From Enterobacter wuhouensis (GTDB taxonomy: Bacteria > Pseudomonadota > Gammaproteobacteria > Enterobacterales > Enterobacteriaceae): DNA of 64,000 nt. The stretch is from assembly GCF_004331265.1 (NCBI RefSeq), contig NZ_SJOO01000004.1:310001-374000 (forward strand), given 5' to 3'. The translations under genes were made by a program, and so were the position numbers. Within the stretch, counting starts at the first letter, position 1. Each line of letters begins with the position of its first letter. This document shows, in pieces, positions 16,896-26,620 of this stretch. The notes beneath the pieces are model-generated. The model made no database searches and was not told where the DNA came from. It saw only the letters and a program-made list of their open reading frames with translations.

Positions 16896-19800
16896 TCAGC
16901 TTTCCTGCTCGGCCAGCGGCAACGCGAAGGCAAAGACGGTGCCGTAAGGATCGCCGCGGCGCGCGGACAGCCTGCCCCGGTGGCGTTCGATAATGCTGGC
17001 GCTGATGGTCAGCCCCATCCCCATGCCCTGCGCTTTGGTCGAGTAGAACGAATCAAAAATGCGCTCGGTAAGCTCAGGCTCAATGCCGCTGCCGGTGTCC
17101 GCAATCTCGAAAATCACTTTATTATCAACGCAGTTAGCGGTGGATATCGTGATGCAGCATGGACGATCCGTCACCTCCGCCATCGCCTCCACCGCGTTCA
17201 TCACCAGGTTGAGCAGCACCTGCTGGATCTGCACGCTGTCGCCGGTGATAAAGCTGTTCCGGGCATGCAACAGATAATCAACGCTTATATGTCGCTGCTC
17301 CAGCTCGCTGCGCGAGAGGGTGATGATGTGATGGATCAGGTAATGCAGATCGATGCGCGTAAAGGTCGGATCCTGCTTGCGCGTCAGAGACTGAATGCTG
17401 CGAATAATCTCTCCCGCCCGCTCGCCTTCCGCGGCGATCTCCTCCAGGCCTTCGCGCACCTTATCCAGCCGGGCAGGCTCCCGGTTGAGCCAGCGCAGGC
17501 TTGCCCCGGCGTTAGAGACAATCGACATCAGCGGCTGGTTGATCTCGTGGGCGATGGATGAGGTGAGCTGGCCAACGGTAGTCGCCCTGGACACCCGGGC
17601 CAGATCCGCCTGCGCCACCCGCATGGCATCCTCCGCCGCCCGCTGGCTGGTGATGTCGGTGATGATCCCGTAATACTCGTTCACCTCGCTGCCGACGCCG
17701 ACCGGATCGCCGATCCCCAGAATGTAGCGCACGGAGCCGTCGGTGCGGGTAATGCGGAACTCCGCCCGCATGGATAGCCCGTCGCGCACGCTCTGGTTGA
17801 CGAGAGCGCTGATACGGGCGTAATCGTCCTGATGCACAAAGGTCAAAAATTCCGCCATGGAGATCATCTTTTGCTGTTCAGGCAGGCCGAGAATGCGGGC
17901 GTACTCTTCGGACATAAACATCAGATCCTGCACCAGCTCCCAGCGCCAGCTGCCGGTGTGGCTGATCTGCTCGCCCAGCATCAGCGAGGTCTGGCTGGCG
18001 CGCAGCTCTTTCTCCACGCGCCTGCGCTGGATGTTCTCCGCCAGCAGTTCCGCATACAGGCGCGCCGTCTCCAGCGAAACCGCAGCCTGCGCGCCCAGCA
18101 GGCTCACCACCCGCGAGTCCTCGGCGGTAAAAACCTCCGGCATCAGGCGGTTTTCCAGATACAGCACGCCCACCAGCCGCGCCTGCTTGAACATCGGGAC
18201 GCACATCACGGCGGCGCCGGACGTCACCAGATAGGGGTCCTGGCTGAACGGATGAAACTCCTCCGGCTTGCCGGTGCGGATCTCCTGCCCGGTGCGGATC
18301 ACCGCCGCCAGCACGGACAGCGGCATGTCGGTAGCCATCGGCGCGTCTTTGAGGATACGCACCCGCACGCCTTCGGCGCTGGTCCAGGCGCTGGCCTCGA
18401 TCTCCGGAATAAGGTTGTCGTTGACGCGCAGCAGCAGGCCGCGCTGCGCCCCGGCGCGTTCGAGCAGGAGCGTCATCAGGTTTTCAATCAGGCGTTCCAG
18501 GTTAATTTCTTCCGACAGCGCACGCGACGCTTTGATCACGCTCTGCAGGTCGCGGATCACCTCGTTCTGGGCATAGGCCACCGTGTCGTAGGCGCTGGCC
18601 TGCCCGGCGGCCAGAAGGTGCGGGAAATCCTGCTCCAGCTGGCGCACTTTGGCCTGCGCGCCCGCGCGGCCCCAGGCGGCAATCGACCCGCGAAAATGGG
18701 CGTCCGAGGCGGTCGGGTAGCCGCAGGCCAGCGAGAAGCGCCCCGCCAGCTCGTGCGCCAGGGCGTTGATGGGATTAAACCCGCCCTCGCGCGACAGCCG
18801 CACCGCCTTTTCATACTGCTCCAGCGCGATGCTGTTCATGCCGTCCAGACGAACGATTTCGGCGTAAATCAGTGCCTCTTTATCGGCGAACGTGCCCGGA
18901 TTAACGCGCGCCCAGAGGGCAATTTTATCGTAGTGGAAATGGATGCTGCGGCGGTAATCCGCCGAGAAGGTTTCCGGCGTCAGCTGCCGCGAGAGCGCCA
19001 GCGCGCTGTAGAGATGGTAATCCAGCAGGTGAATATGGCCCGGCGCGGACCACGCGTACCAGCCCGCCATCTCCAGATCCGCCTGCGCGTCCGCATACTC
19101 GCCGCAGGTAAAGTGCGCCATCCCGCGATAGAGCCAGTACCAGAACAGCATGGTCGAGGTCTGCTCGGGCGCCTGCTCCGGCGGCGCGGGCAGCAGATCC
19201 TCCGGCAGCGCCTGCGCGGCGCTCCAGGTGCCGATCGCAGGGGTGCGCAAAAACTCCACGTAGCGCCGCTGGATCTGCAGGACGGTTTCAATGTCCTGGA
19301 AGTGCGTTTTGCGCACGAAGGCCAGCCCGCGCTCGATGCTGGTCAGCACGCCGTCCAGGTGATCGCCCCGGGAGAGGAAGTTGATGATCTGATGGCAGGC
19401 GGCAAAGCAGGCCATCGTCATGTCGCCGTGGGTCACCGCCGAGGTGAAACAGGCTTTCGCGCACTCAATGGTGTACGACAGCGGCTGGGTCCAGACGCTC
19501 AGCTGGTCAAGCGGCAGCAGCGTTTTGGCTTCATAGGCACCGTAGCCGTGACGGTTCACCAGCTCGCGGGCCAGCGTGCCGTACTCAAACCCCAGACGGT
19601 ACTCGCCGTAACGGTGACCAATCAGCACGCCAAACCAGGCCATAGCGGTAGTGGACGCGCCCGTAATGCCGCGATCGAGCGTCAGGTGCATCATCCGGCA
19701 AAGCAGCAGGAAGTGCAGGCGCGGGCAGGTAAAGCTGGCAAAAATGCTGGCGCTGTAGAGCAGATTCATCACCGCTTCGGTCTCAGCGCTCTCCATGACC

Positions 19801-22481
19801 GTCAACCGGGCGAACGGGTTCTGCGCCGCATCGCCCGTGCGGGTGCAGAACTGCTGCCAGGCCTCGTCGCACTCGGCGTTTTCCGGATAGCGGCTGATCT
19901 GGATGCCAAACACGCCCAGCCAGCAGAGCGCCGCTTCCAGCGCCAGCCGGATATCCGACTGGCGCATATAGACCTCCGCCAGCAGGTTGGCCGCCAGCGC
20001 TTTTTCCGTCAGCCCGCCCGGCGAGCCGAGAATGGCGTCGCACAGCTCGCGCGTGCGCTCAAGATGGCCCAGCGCGAACTCGCACCCCGCCTCTTCGATA
20101 TCGAGAATAAAATCAGACACCGCGCCGGCATTGCCCAGCGCTCTGGCGGTCTGGATATAGCCGAGCGCCGACGCGTAGTCCCCGGTGCGCCTGGCGCGTC
20201 GCGCGGCGAGCAGGCTCAGCTCGCGGAACATCTGGCGCTGAGGCGCAGGCTGGATGCAGTCCAGCGCGGCGGTAACGTGGTGCACGGCGCGGAACAGCAG
20301 CTCGTTGCCCGCCGCCTGACGCGCGGCATCGGCCAGCAGGCGGGCGGTGGTCAGGTGCAGATGGCTCTTTTCAGCCGGGTCCAGCAGCGCAAAGGCCGCT
20401 TCCTGCACCCTGTCGTGGGTGAAAGCGTACTCTTTTTCCGTCAGCACAATCAGCTGCGCGATCACCGCCGGGTGCAGCGCATAGCGGATTTCCGCCACCG
20501 ACACGCCCACCACGCGGCACATCATCTCCAGCTCCCCCGTGCAGCCCAGGCAGGCGATGCTGCCCAGCAGGCGACGCGTCTCTTCGGGCATCTCCTTGAG
20601 CTGCTCAAGCACCAGGGTGACCACGTTCTCGGTGTAGTGCCGGGCGCGGATGGCCTGCAGATCGTACTGCCATTTGTCCTGGTATTTGCTATGCACCACC
20701 AGCCCGTCGTCGACGATGCGGCGGAAAAACTCATTCACAAACAGCGGGTTGCCGCCGGTCTTTTCATGGATAAGGGTAGCAAGATCGGCGGTGCTGGCGC
20801 TGCGGACATGGAAGATGCTGCCCAGCCAGCGCGCCACGGCCTTCACCGTAAGCGGCTGCGGGATAATGGTGGTCGCGTTCTGCGCCGACTCCGGCAGGCT
20901 CGCCAGCTGCTTTTGCAGGAAAGCGTCAGAGAGCGAGCCGATATCCCGGTGGGCCACCACCACCAGCAGCGGGATCGCGCCGCAGGTGACCAGCAGGTGT
21001 TTTAGCGTTTGCAGGCTGGCGGCATCAATCCACTGAATATCATCCAGCAGGAGCACCAGCGGCGCGCCCTGGGTGGCAAAGGTTCTGACCAGCGCCAGCA
21101 TCATGTGGCTAAAGCGCGCCCGCGCGTCGATGGAAAACGTATCCGCAGAGAGGCGCGGCTTGCTCTCCACGAGTAAATTCAGCTCCGGCACCAGGCTGAC
21201 GGCCAGCTCCTCGTAGCCCTCAAGGGCGCGGGTCAGGCGGATTTTCCACTTCGTCACCTCCTCCGCCGGCAGGCCAAGCAGGTGCAGCGTCAGGGAACGA
21301 AACGCCGAGCTCAGCACGCCGTAGGGCAAGGAGGATGAAAACTGATCGACCTTCCCCACCGCCAGCAGCACCTTGCGCTGCTGAAGCGCCTTTAGCGCGG
21401 TGGCGATGACGGAGGATTTGCCGATCCCCGAGGGGCCGCCAATGATGACCAGCTCCGGCACGCCGTTCTGCCCGACGCGTTCGAACGCGGCAAGGGCTTC
21501 ATTGGCCTGCGGATGGGCGGCAAACAGCGCATCCGCCAGATGAATGGCCGGGGAACGGTCCTGCTGGCCGGGAATAAAGCGGGCAATCTCGCCTTCGGCG
21601 GTCAGCGTCGCCTGGCAGCGCCGGAGATCGGCAATCAGGCCATCGACCGTCTGATAACGGTTCTCCGGGCTCTTCTCCAGCAGCTTGAGGATTATCGTCG
21701 AAAGCATTTCCGGCACGTCCGGGCGCACCTGCCCCGGGGCAAGCGGCTCGGAGGCAATGTGATAGTGCGCCCAGTGGGTCTGGTCGTCTGCGCTCCGTTC
21801 AAACGGCAGACGCCCGGTGAGAAGCTCGTACAGCACCATACCGAGGCTATAGAGATCGCTGCGGCCATCCACGGCGCGCCGGGTGCGGGTGGTGTGTTCC
21901 GGCGACATATAGGCAGGCGTCCCGCCCGCGACCGCAAGCCGGGTCAGGGAGAAGGCCTCGGAGGTGCTGCTGGAGAGGCCAAAGCTGCCCAGGCGGCAGG
22001 TGGCGTCGTGATGCACAAAAATATTGCCGGGCTTGATGTCGCCGTGAATGAGGTTCTGCAGGTGCATCTGGCGCAGGGGAACGCAGATGCGGATTGCCAG
22101 CTCGATAAAGCGAGAGATGCCGGAGATCGCCTTGCCCGCCCGGCGCGCCAGCAGCTCAAAGGCGAACGGGGTATAGACCAGCGCGAAGCGTCCGCGGTAC
22201 TGGGTTGAGGCCACGGCCCGAATCGCCCAGCCGTCGTGAAGCCGATCGCGCAGGGCAAACTCGTTTTTCAGCAGCCGGGTGGCCCGCTCCTCTTCTTCAT
22301 CGCTGACCGCGGTGGCAATAATAAACGAACCGCCGGACTGGGGATGCCGCCCGTTCATCCAGGCGATGCCGCCCTCCTGCGCCAGCACGGTAAAAATCAC
22401 ATCCTCTTTCAGTACAAAGGCCCGCCCGTCGTGAAGATCCCCACGGGCAGGCCAAAATGCAGGCGACGCTTGTTCGTTCAT
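16896..22481 (-). CDS. Trifunctional Ser/Thr-kinase-like, AAA-type ATPase, GAF/PAS sensor histidine kinase
   Basis: 1861 residues in the order: protein-kinase fold (about 1-290), STAND/AAA ATPase (Walker A GPSGIGKS at 349-356, Walker B LVLLLDDIQW), a long helical TPR-like region, GAF (about 1330-1480), PAS (about 1510-1620), and a histidine kinase with H box SSIAHEINQPL (His near 1645), N box NLVMNAVEAM and G boxes DTGSGI and GMGMGLT. The kinase domain has HGDIKPGN (146-153) and GTPAYMSPE, but SFG (166-168) replaces DFG, and I see no clear glycine loop or VAIK lysine, so it may be a pseudokinase. Nine bases separate it from an upstream receiver gene. Confidence 0.92.
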   Translation of the reverse strand: MNEQASPAFWPARGDLHDGRAFVLKEDVIFTVLAQEGGIAWMNGRHPQSGGSFIIATAVSDEEEERATRLLKNEFALRDRLHDGWAIRAVASTQYRGRFALVYTPFAFELLARRAGKAISGISRFIELAIRICVPLRQMHLQNLIHGDIKPGNIFVHHDATCRLGSFGLSSSTSEAFSLTRLAVAGGTPAYMSPEHTTRTRRAVDGRSDLYSLGMVLYELLTGRLPFERSADDQTHWAHYHIASEPLAPGQVRPDVPEMLSTIILKLLEKSPENRYQTVDGLIADLRRCQATLTAEGEIARFIPGQQDRSPAIHLADALFAAHPQANEALAAFERVGQNGVPELVIIGGPSGIGKSSVIATALKALQQRKVLLAVGKVDQFSSSLPYGVLSSAFRSLTLHLLGLPAEEVTKWKIRLTRALEGYEELAVSLVPELNLLVESKPRLSADTFSIDARARFSHMMLALVRTFATQGAPLVLLLDDIQWIDAASLQTLKHLLVTCGAIPLLVVVAHRDIGSLSDAFLQKQLASLPESAQNATTIIPQPLTVKAVARWLGSIFHVRSASTADLATLIHEKTGGNPLFVNEFFRRIVDDGLVVHSKYQDKWQYDLQAIRARHYTENVVTLVLEQLKEMPEETRRLLGSIACLGCTGELEMMCRVVGVSVAEIRYALHPAVIAQLIVLTEKEYAFTHDRVQEAAFALLDPAEKSHLHLTTARLLADAARQAAGNELLFRAVHHVTAALDCIQPAPQRQMFRELSLLAARRARRTGDYASALGYIQTARALGNAGAVSDFILDIEEAGCEFALGHLERTRELCDAILGSPGGLTEKALAANLLAEVYMRQSDIRLALEAALCWLGVFGIQISRYPENAECDEAWQQFCTRTGDAAQNPFARLTVMESAETEAVMNLLYSASIFASFTCPRLHFLLLCRMMHLTLDRGITGASTTAMAWFGVLIGHRYGEYRLGFEYGTLARELVNRHGYGAYEAKTLLPLDQLSVWTQPLSYTIECAKACFTSAVTHGDMTMACFAACHQIINFLSRGDHLDGVLTSIERGLAFVRKTHFQDIETVLQIQRRYVEFLRTPAIGTWSAAQALPEDLLPAPPEQAPEQTSTMLFWYWLYRGMAHFTCGEYADAQADLEMAGWYAWSAPGHIHLLDYHLYSALALSRQLTPETFSADYRRSIHFHYDKIALWARVNPGTFADKEALIYAEIVRLDGMNSIALEQYEKAVRLSREGGFNPINALAHELAGRFSLACGYPTASDAHFRGSIAAWGRAGAQAKVRQLEQDFPHLLAAGQASAYDTVAYAQNEVIRDLQSVIKASRALSEEINLERLIENLMTLLLERAGAQRGLLLRVNDNLIPEIEASAWTSAEGVRVRILKDAPMATDMPLSVLAAVIRTGQEIRTGKPEEFHPFSQDPYLVTSGAAVMCVPMFKQARLVGVLYLENRLMPEVFTAEDSRVVSLLGAQAAVSLETARLYAELLAENIQRRRVEKELRASQTSLMLGEQISHTGSWRWELVQDLMFMSEEYARILGLPEQQKMISMAEFLTFVHQDDYARISALVNQSVRDGLSMRAEFRITRTDGSVRYILGIGDPVGVGSEVNEYYGIITDITSQRAAEDAMRVAQADLARVSRATTVGQLTSSIAHEINQPLMSIVSNAGASLRWLNREPARLDKVREGLEEIAAEGERAGEIIRSIQSLTRKQDPTFTRIDLHYLIHHIITLSRSELEQRHISVDYLLHARNSFITGDSVQIQQVLLNLVMNAVEAMAEVTDRPCCITISTANCVDNKVIFEIADTGSGIEPELTERIFDSFYSTKAQGMGMGLTISASIIERHRGRLSARRGDPYGTVFAFALPLAEQES

Positions 22482-22490
22482 CCGCGATCC

Positions 22491-22871
22491 TTATTGTCGG
22501 CGGGCCAGCTCCCGCTGAATGTGATCCAGCAGAATATCGATGTTAATAGGCTTACGCAAAAATGCAGCGGCGCCCAGGCTGAGAGCGTACCGCTGCATAT
22601 TTTCATCAGCATGACCGGATATGAAGAGTATTGGCGGCGGCGGCACGGCCAGCAGGCGCAGCTTCTCAAGCAGCTCAATGCCGTTCATGCCGCGCAGCTT
22701 GATGTCGGCGATCACCAACGCGGCGTCGGACAGCGCGAGAGGATGGCTCAAAAACACCTCTGCCGAATCAAAGGTATCGGTTGTATACCCTTCCGACTGC
22801 AGCAGGTTACTCAGCCCGCTGCGGACAGAACGTTCGTCATCAATGATGGCAATGCGCCACGGCAGCGTCAT
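22491..22871 (-). CDS. Single-domain response regulator receiver
   Basis: 126 residues from ATG 22871 (MTLPWRIAIIDDERSVRSGL). Phospho-acceptor Asp56 is in LVIADIKLRG, with Ser in FISGHAD and Lys in FLRKPIN. No output domain follows, so it acts as a phosphate shuttle or by protein contact, as CheY does. It directly precedes the giant kinase in the same operon. Confidence 0.9.
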   Translation of the reverse strand: MTLPWRIAIIDDERSVRSGLSNLLQSEGYTTDTFDSAEVFLSHPLALSDAALVIADIKLRGMNGIELLEKLRLLAVPPPPILFISGHADENMQRYALSLGAAAFLRKPINIDILLDHIQRELARRQ

Positions 22872-22894
22872 GCTGTCTTTCCTCAAACAAAGCG

Positions 22895-23155
22895 TTACGC
22901 GTCGCGGCTTTCCTTCGCGGGCGCAGGGGGCGCAGTCCCGCTGATTTTCGGCACGCATTCGTGGCGAAACCAGGCCAGGGTAAGCGGTTCACGGCTCAAT
23001 AGACGACGCCCGATGGGGATCAGCTGTTCTCCCACCAGCATGCCGAACAGGCCAAGCAGCGCGACCACCGGCGGGGCCGGTGAATGGACGTCGAGCAGGG
23101 CGTAAATTACCCCAGCAGCCACGCCGCATACCAGCGAAATTATCCAGGCCTTCAT
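22895..23155 (-). CDS. XapX-domain small membrane protein (first of two)
   Basis: 86 residues. The core GVIYALLDVHSPAPPVVALLGLFGMLVGEQL is the XapX domain with two membrane helices around the SPAPP turn. A hydrophilic C-terminal tail of about 35 residues follows. Its ATG overlaps the stop of the neighbouring XapX gene by 4 bases (ATGA), so the two are coupled. The domain's function is unknown. Confidence 0.88.
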   Translation of the reverse strand: MKAWIISLVCGVAAGVIYALLDVHSPAPPVVALLGLFGMLVGEQLIPIGRRLLSREPLTLAWFRHECVPKISGTAPPAPAKESRDA

Positions 23156-23373
23156 GATGACGCACCCAACGGGGGCTGCGCCTGCGGAACCGTCACCTGC
23201 ACGCTGGCGGCGGGGTCGCGGGACATCAGATGGCGCATCGCCTGTTCGCCCGCCAGCATGCCCAGCAGGCCAATCAGCGCCAGCGCGGGCGGCGCGGGGG
23301 AGCGTACCTTCAGCACGGCATACATCAGGCCGATCAGCACGCCTGCCGCGAGGGATATCAACCCTGTACTCAT
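23152..23373 (-). CDS. XapX-domain small membrane protein (second of two)
   Basis: 73 residues, paralogous to the adjacent gene: GLMYAVLKVRSPAPPALALI and GLLGMLAGEQAM. Two membrane segments are predicted, with a Pro/Gln-rich tail. It lies between the isochorismatase-like gene and the other XapX gene in one minus-strand unit, and presumably serves with its partner as a membrane complex. Confidence 0.88.
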   Translation of the reverse strand: MSTGLISLAAGVLIGLMYAVLKVRSPAPPALALIGLLGMLAGEQAMRHLMSRDPAASVQVTVPQAQPPLGASS

Positions 23374-23434
23374 TGTGAACTCCAGAGAAAAAGGCAGCGG
23401 CGAGCCGGATGAGGGACCAGCCCGCCAGCGGAAC

Positions 23435-24121
23435 TTAGCGAGCCGGGACCGGCGCTAAGGTGCGGTGCTCGCTCTTCTGGCGAGACGGCGCTTTGTGCAC
23501 CATGGTGTAGGCGTAATCCACGCCCATGCCGTACGCGCCGGAGTGCTCGCGCACGATATCCATCACCGCGGTGTAGGTCTCTTTACGCGCCCAGTCGCGC
23601 TGCCACTCCAGCATCACCTGCTGCCAGGTCACCGGGATCACGCCCGCCTGGATCATGCGCTGCATCGCGTAGTCGTGGGCTTCTTTGGAGGTGCCGCCGG
23701 ACGCGTCCGCCACCATATAAATTTCGTAGTCGCCTTCCAGCATCGCGCACAGGGCAAAGCTGTTGTTGCACACTTCGGTCCACAGGCCGGCAACTACCAC
23801 CTTCTTCTTGCCGTTGGCCTGCAGCGCGTCGCGCACCTTCTGGTCGTCCCAGGAGTTCATGGAGGTACGCTCCAGGATGTCCTGGCCCGGGAACACGTCC
23901 AGCAGCTCCGGATAGGTATTGCCGGAGAAGCTTTCGGTCTCAACGGTGGTGATGATGGTCGGGATGTTGAATACTTTTGCCGCTTTCGCCAGCGCCACGG
24001 TGTTGTTTTTCAGCACCTGGCGGTCAATCGACTGCACGCCAAACGCCATCTGCGGCTGGTGGTCGATGAAGATTACCTGACAGTTCGCAGGGGTTAAGAC
24101 TTCGAGCTTTGAAGTGGTCAT
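23435..24121 (-). CDS. Isochorismatase-family cysteine hydrolase
   Basis: 228 residues. The catalytic acid is Asp20 in FIDHQPQM and the nucleophile is Cys118 in GLWTEVCNNSFAL, preceded by the cis-peptide region of the family. It is close to YcaC-like hydrolases. The C-terminal 40 residues (MGVDYAYTMVHKAPSRQ) extend beyond the core fold. The gene starts 220 bases from the divergent amidohydrolase operon; the two halves may act on one compound. Substrate not known. Confidence 0.87.
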   Translation of the reverse strand: MTTSKLEVLTPANCQVIFIDHQPQMAFGVQSIDRQVLKNNTVALAKAAKVFNIPTIITTVETESFSGNTYPELLDVFPGQDILERTSMNSWDDQKVRDALQANGKKKVVVAGLWTEVCNNSFALCAMLEGDYEIYMVADASGGTSKEAHDYAMQRMIQAGVIPVTWQQVMLEWQRDWARKETYTAVMDIVREHSGAYGMGVDYAYTMVHKAPSRQKSEHRTLAPVPAR

Positions 24122-24224
24122 AAGATTATCCAGTGAGGTTAAAGGTTAAAATCGCCGTGAAAAGCACGCCGATAAAATCGCATTCATCCTATGACCCGCG
24201 CCGCCCGGGCGTAATTATCTCTTC

Positions 24225-24280
24225 GTATAGTTAACCTTAGGTATAGTTATACTTTGGTATACCTATCCTATTGTATAACT
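24225..24280. promoter_or_regulatory. Repeated GTATAGTTA-type operator region
   Basis: Direct copies of GTATAGTTA at 24225-24233 and 24241-24249, an inverted pair GGTATA (24240-24245) and TATACC (24258-24263), and TTGTATAACT at 24271-24280. They sit in the divergent region between the isochorismatase-like gene and the amidohydrolase operon and are probably binding sites for the regulator of this cluster. Confidence 0.55.
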
Positions 24281-24341
24281 GGATCTTTGCCGAAACCGGT
24301 TCCCATAATCCTGACCATTCCCCTCTCAGTCTGGAGCAGTT

Positions 24342-26213
24342 ATGGTTACCCTCGGTAAAGCCGATCTCATTCTGGTTAACGGCCAGTTTCACACCGTCGA
24401 TCGCGAGAACCCTCTCGCGGAAGCCGTTGCCGTGCGCGACGGAAAATTTCTGGAAGTGGGTACCGTCGCCGAGGTGATGCAGCACCACTGCGACGGCACC
24501 AAGGTAGTGGACCTGAAAGGCCACACCGCCATCCCCGGCCTGAACGACTCCCACCTGCACCTGATCCGCGGCGGGCTGAACTACAACCTCGAGCTGCGCT
24601 GGGAAGGCGTACCGTCCCTGGCTGACGCCCTGCGGATGCTGAAAGAGCAGGCCCTGCGCACGCCGTCGCCCCAGTGGGTGCGCGTGGTGGGCGGCTGGAC
24701 CGAGTTCCAGTTCGCCGAGCGCCGCATGCCGACGCTGGACGAGATTAACGACGCCGCGCCGGACACCCCGGTCTTCATCCTGCACCTGTACGACCGCGCC
24801 CTGCTCAACCGCGCCGCGCTGAAGGTGGTCGGCTACACCAAAGACACGCCAAACCCGCCGGGCGGGGAGATCCAGCGCGATGCCAACGGCAACCCGACCG
24901 GGATGCTGATCGCCCGTCCGAACGCCATGATCCTCTACGCCACGCTGGCCAAAGGGCCAAAGCTGCCGCTGGAACAGCAGGTCAACTCCACGCGCCAGTT
25001 CATGCGCGAGCTGAACCGTCTGGGGCTGACCAGCGCCATTGACGCGGGCGGCGGCTTCCAGAACTACCCGGAAGATTACGAGGTGATTGCCGAGCTGCAC
25101 GAGAAAAAGCAGATGACCGTCCGCATCGCCTACAACCTGTTTACCCAGCGTCCGGGCCACGAGCTGGAAGACTTTGAAAAATGGACCGACATGCTCACGC
25201 CGGGCCAGGGCAGCGATTTCTTCCGCCACAATGGCGCGGGCGAGATGCTGGTCTTCTCCGCCGCCGATTTTGAAGATTTCCTCGAGCCGCGCCCGGACCT
25301 CGCGCCGGGCATGGAGGACGAGCTGGAGCGCGTGGTACGCCATCTGGTGGAGCACCGCTGGCCGTTCCGCCTGCACGCCACCTACAACGAATCCATCAGC
25401 CGCATGCTGGACGTTTTCGAGAAGGTGAACCGCGACATTCCGTTCAACGGCCTGCACTGGTTCTTCGACCATGCGGAAACCGTTACCCAGGCCAACATCG
25501 ACCGCATCAAAGAACTGGGCGGCGGCATTGCCGTCCAGCACCGCATGGCCTTCCAGGGGGAATACTTTGCCGAGCGCTACGGCATCGAAGCCACCCGCCA
25601 CACGCCGCCGGTGGCGAAAATGCTCGAGACCGGCGTGCCGGTGGGCTTAGGGACGGACGCCACCCGCGTGGCGAGCTACAACCCGTGGACCGCGCTCTAC
25701 TGGCTGGTCTCCGGCCGCACCGTTGGCGGGATGCAGATGTACGACCACAGCGCCCGTCTGGACCGCGATACCGCCCTGATGCTCTGGACCCAGGGCAGCG
25801 CGTGGTTCTCCAGCGAGCAGAACCAGAAGGGGCAGATCAAGGTCGGCCAGCTCGCCGATCTGGCGGTGCTAAGCAAAGACTACTTCCGCGTGCCGGAAGA
25901 GGAGATCAAGGGCATCGAGTCCGTCCTGACGGTGGTCAACGGCGATATCGTTTACGCCGCAGGCAGCTTTGGCCCGCTCGCGCCGCCTGCCATTCCGGTT
26001 CTGCCCGAGTGGTCCCCGGTGGTGAAGGTGCCGGGCCACTACCGCAGCGCGCCGCCGCAGGCCGCACGCGTGGGCATGAGCGCCGTCCACCACTGCAGCG
26101 GCCCGTGCGGAGTTCACAGCCACCAGCATGATTTCGCCCGCACGTCAGAGATGCCGGTGTCCGACGATAACGCTTTCTGGGGGGCGCTGGGCTGCAGCTG
26201 CTTTGCATTCTGA
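24342..26213 (+). CDS. YtcJ-like amidohydrolase
   Basis: 623 residues of the amidohydrolase superfamily, YtcJ/composite-domain group. The metal-binding HxH is in NDSHLHLIRG, later ligands lie in the HATYNE and HWFFDHAET segments, and the final Asp is in GLGTDATRVASYNP. The unusual Cys/His-rich C-terminus (HHCSGPCGVHSHQHDF) may bind another metal. GGAG precedes ATG 24342. It is the first gene of a four-gene operon; its end overlaps the DoxX start (TGATGA). It would hydrolyse an amide or cyclic amide; the compound is unknown. Confidence 0.9.
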   Translation: MVTLGKADLILVNGQFHTVDRENPLAEAVAVRDGKFLEVGTVAEVMQHHCDGTKVVDLKGHTAIPGLNDSHLHLIRGGLNYNLELRWEGVPSLADALRMLKEQALRTPSPQWVRVVGGWTEFQFAERRMPTLDEINDAAPDTPVFILHLYDRALLNRAALKVVGYTKDTPNPPGGEIQRDANGNPTGMLIARPNAMILYATLAKGPKLPLEQQVNSTRQFMRELNRLGLTSAIDAGGGFQNYPEDYEVIAELHEKKQMTVRIAYNLFTQRPGHELEDFEKWTDMLTPGQGSDFFRHNGAGEMLVFSAADFEDFLEPRPDLAPGMEDELERVVRHLVEHRWPFRLHATYNESISRMLDVFEKVNRDIPFNGLHWFFDHAETVTQANIDRIKELGGGIAVQHRMAFQGEYFAERYGIEATRHTPPVAKMLETGVPVGLGTDATRVASYNPWTALYWLVSGRTVGGMQMYDHSARLDRDTALMLWTQGSAWFSSEQNQKGQIKVGQLADLAVLSKDYFRVPEEEIKGIESVLTVVNGDIVYAAGSFGPLAPPAIPVLPEWSPVVKVPGHYRSAPPQAARVGMSAVHHCSGPCGVHSHQHDFARTSEMPVSDDNAFWGALGCSCFAF

Positions 26214-26620
26214 TGAAAAACACCTTTACCCCGCCCCGGATCGACCTGGGGCTATTCTTCCTGCGCCTGACCGGCAGCCTGCTGCTGCTGTACGTGCACG
26301 GCCTGCCGAAGGTGCTGCACTTCAGCGAAGAGCTGACGCGCATTGAAGATCCGTTCGGCTTCGGGCCTTACGCCAGCCTGATCCCGGCGATTGTCGCCGA
26401 GGTGATCTGCCCGCTGTTTATCATTGCGGGCGTGTACACCCGCCTGGCGTGCCTGCCGATTATCGCCGTGCTGCTGGTGGCGATGCTGGCGGTCCACCCG
26501 AACTGGTCGATTGCCGAAGGGCAGTTTGGCTGGCTGCTGCTGATTATCTTCACCACCCTCGCCCTCACCGGGCCAGGCCAGTGGCGGCTGCAGCGTAAGG
26601 CAGCGGAGAGGTTCGCATGA
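26213..26620 (+). CDS. DoxX-family membrane protein
   Basis: 135 residues with four predicted membrane helices (LGLFFLRLTGSLLLLYVHGL, IPAIVAEVICPLFIIAGV, LPIIAVLLVAMLAV, LLLIIFTTLALTG). This is the DoxX/DUF417 type. It is coupled on both sides: its ATG overlaps the amidohydrolase stop and its end overlaps the MFS start by 4 bases. DoxX proteins have been linked to quinol- or thiol-based redox at the membrane; the exact role here is unknown. Confidence 0.87.
   Translation: MKNTFTPPRIDLGLFFLRLTGSLLLLYVHGLPKVLHFSEELTRIEDPFGFGPYASLIPAIVAEVICPLFIIAGVYTRLACLPIIAVLLVAMLAVHPNWSIAEGQFGWLLLIIFTTLALTGPGQWRLQRKAAERFA

Noticed and set aside
17832-21005. 1057-codon plus-strand frame inside the giant kinase gene
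   Set aside because: It is the antisense of a GC-rich gene with clear domains; its composition (Arg, His, Gln, Ala) is typical of a shadow frame.
24237-25601. 454-codon minus-strand frame opposite the amidohydrolase
   Set aside because: Antisense shadow with no promoter or ribosome site; the opposite strand has the metal-binding motifs.
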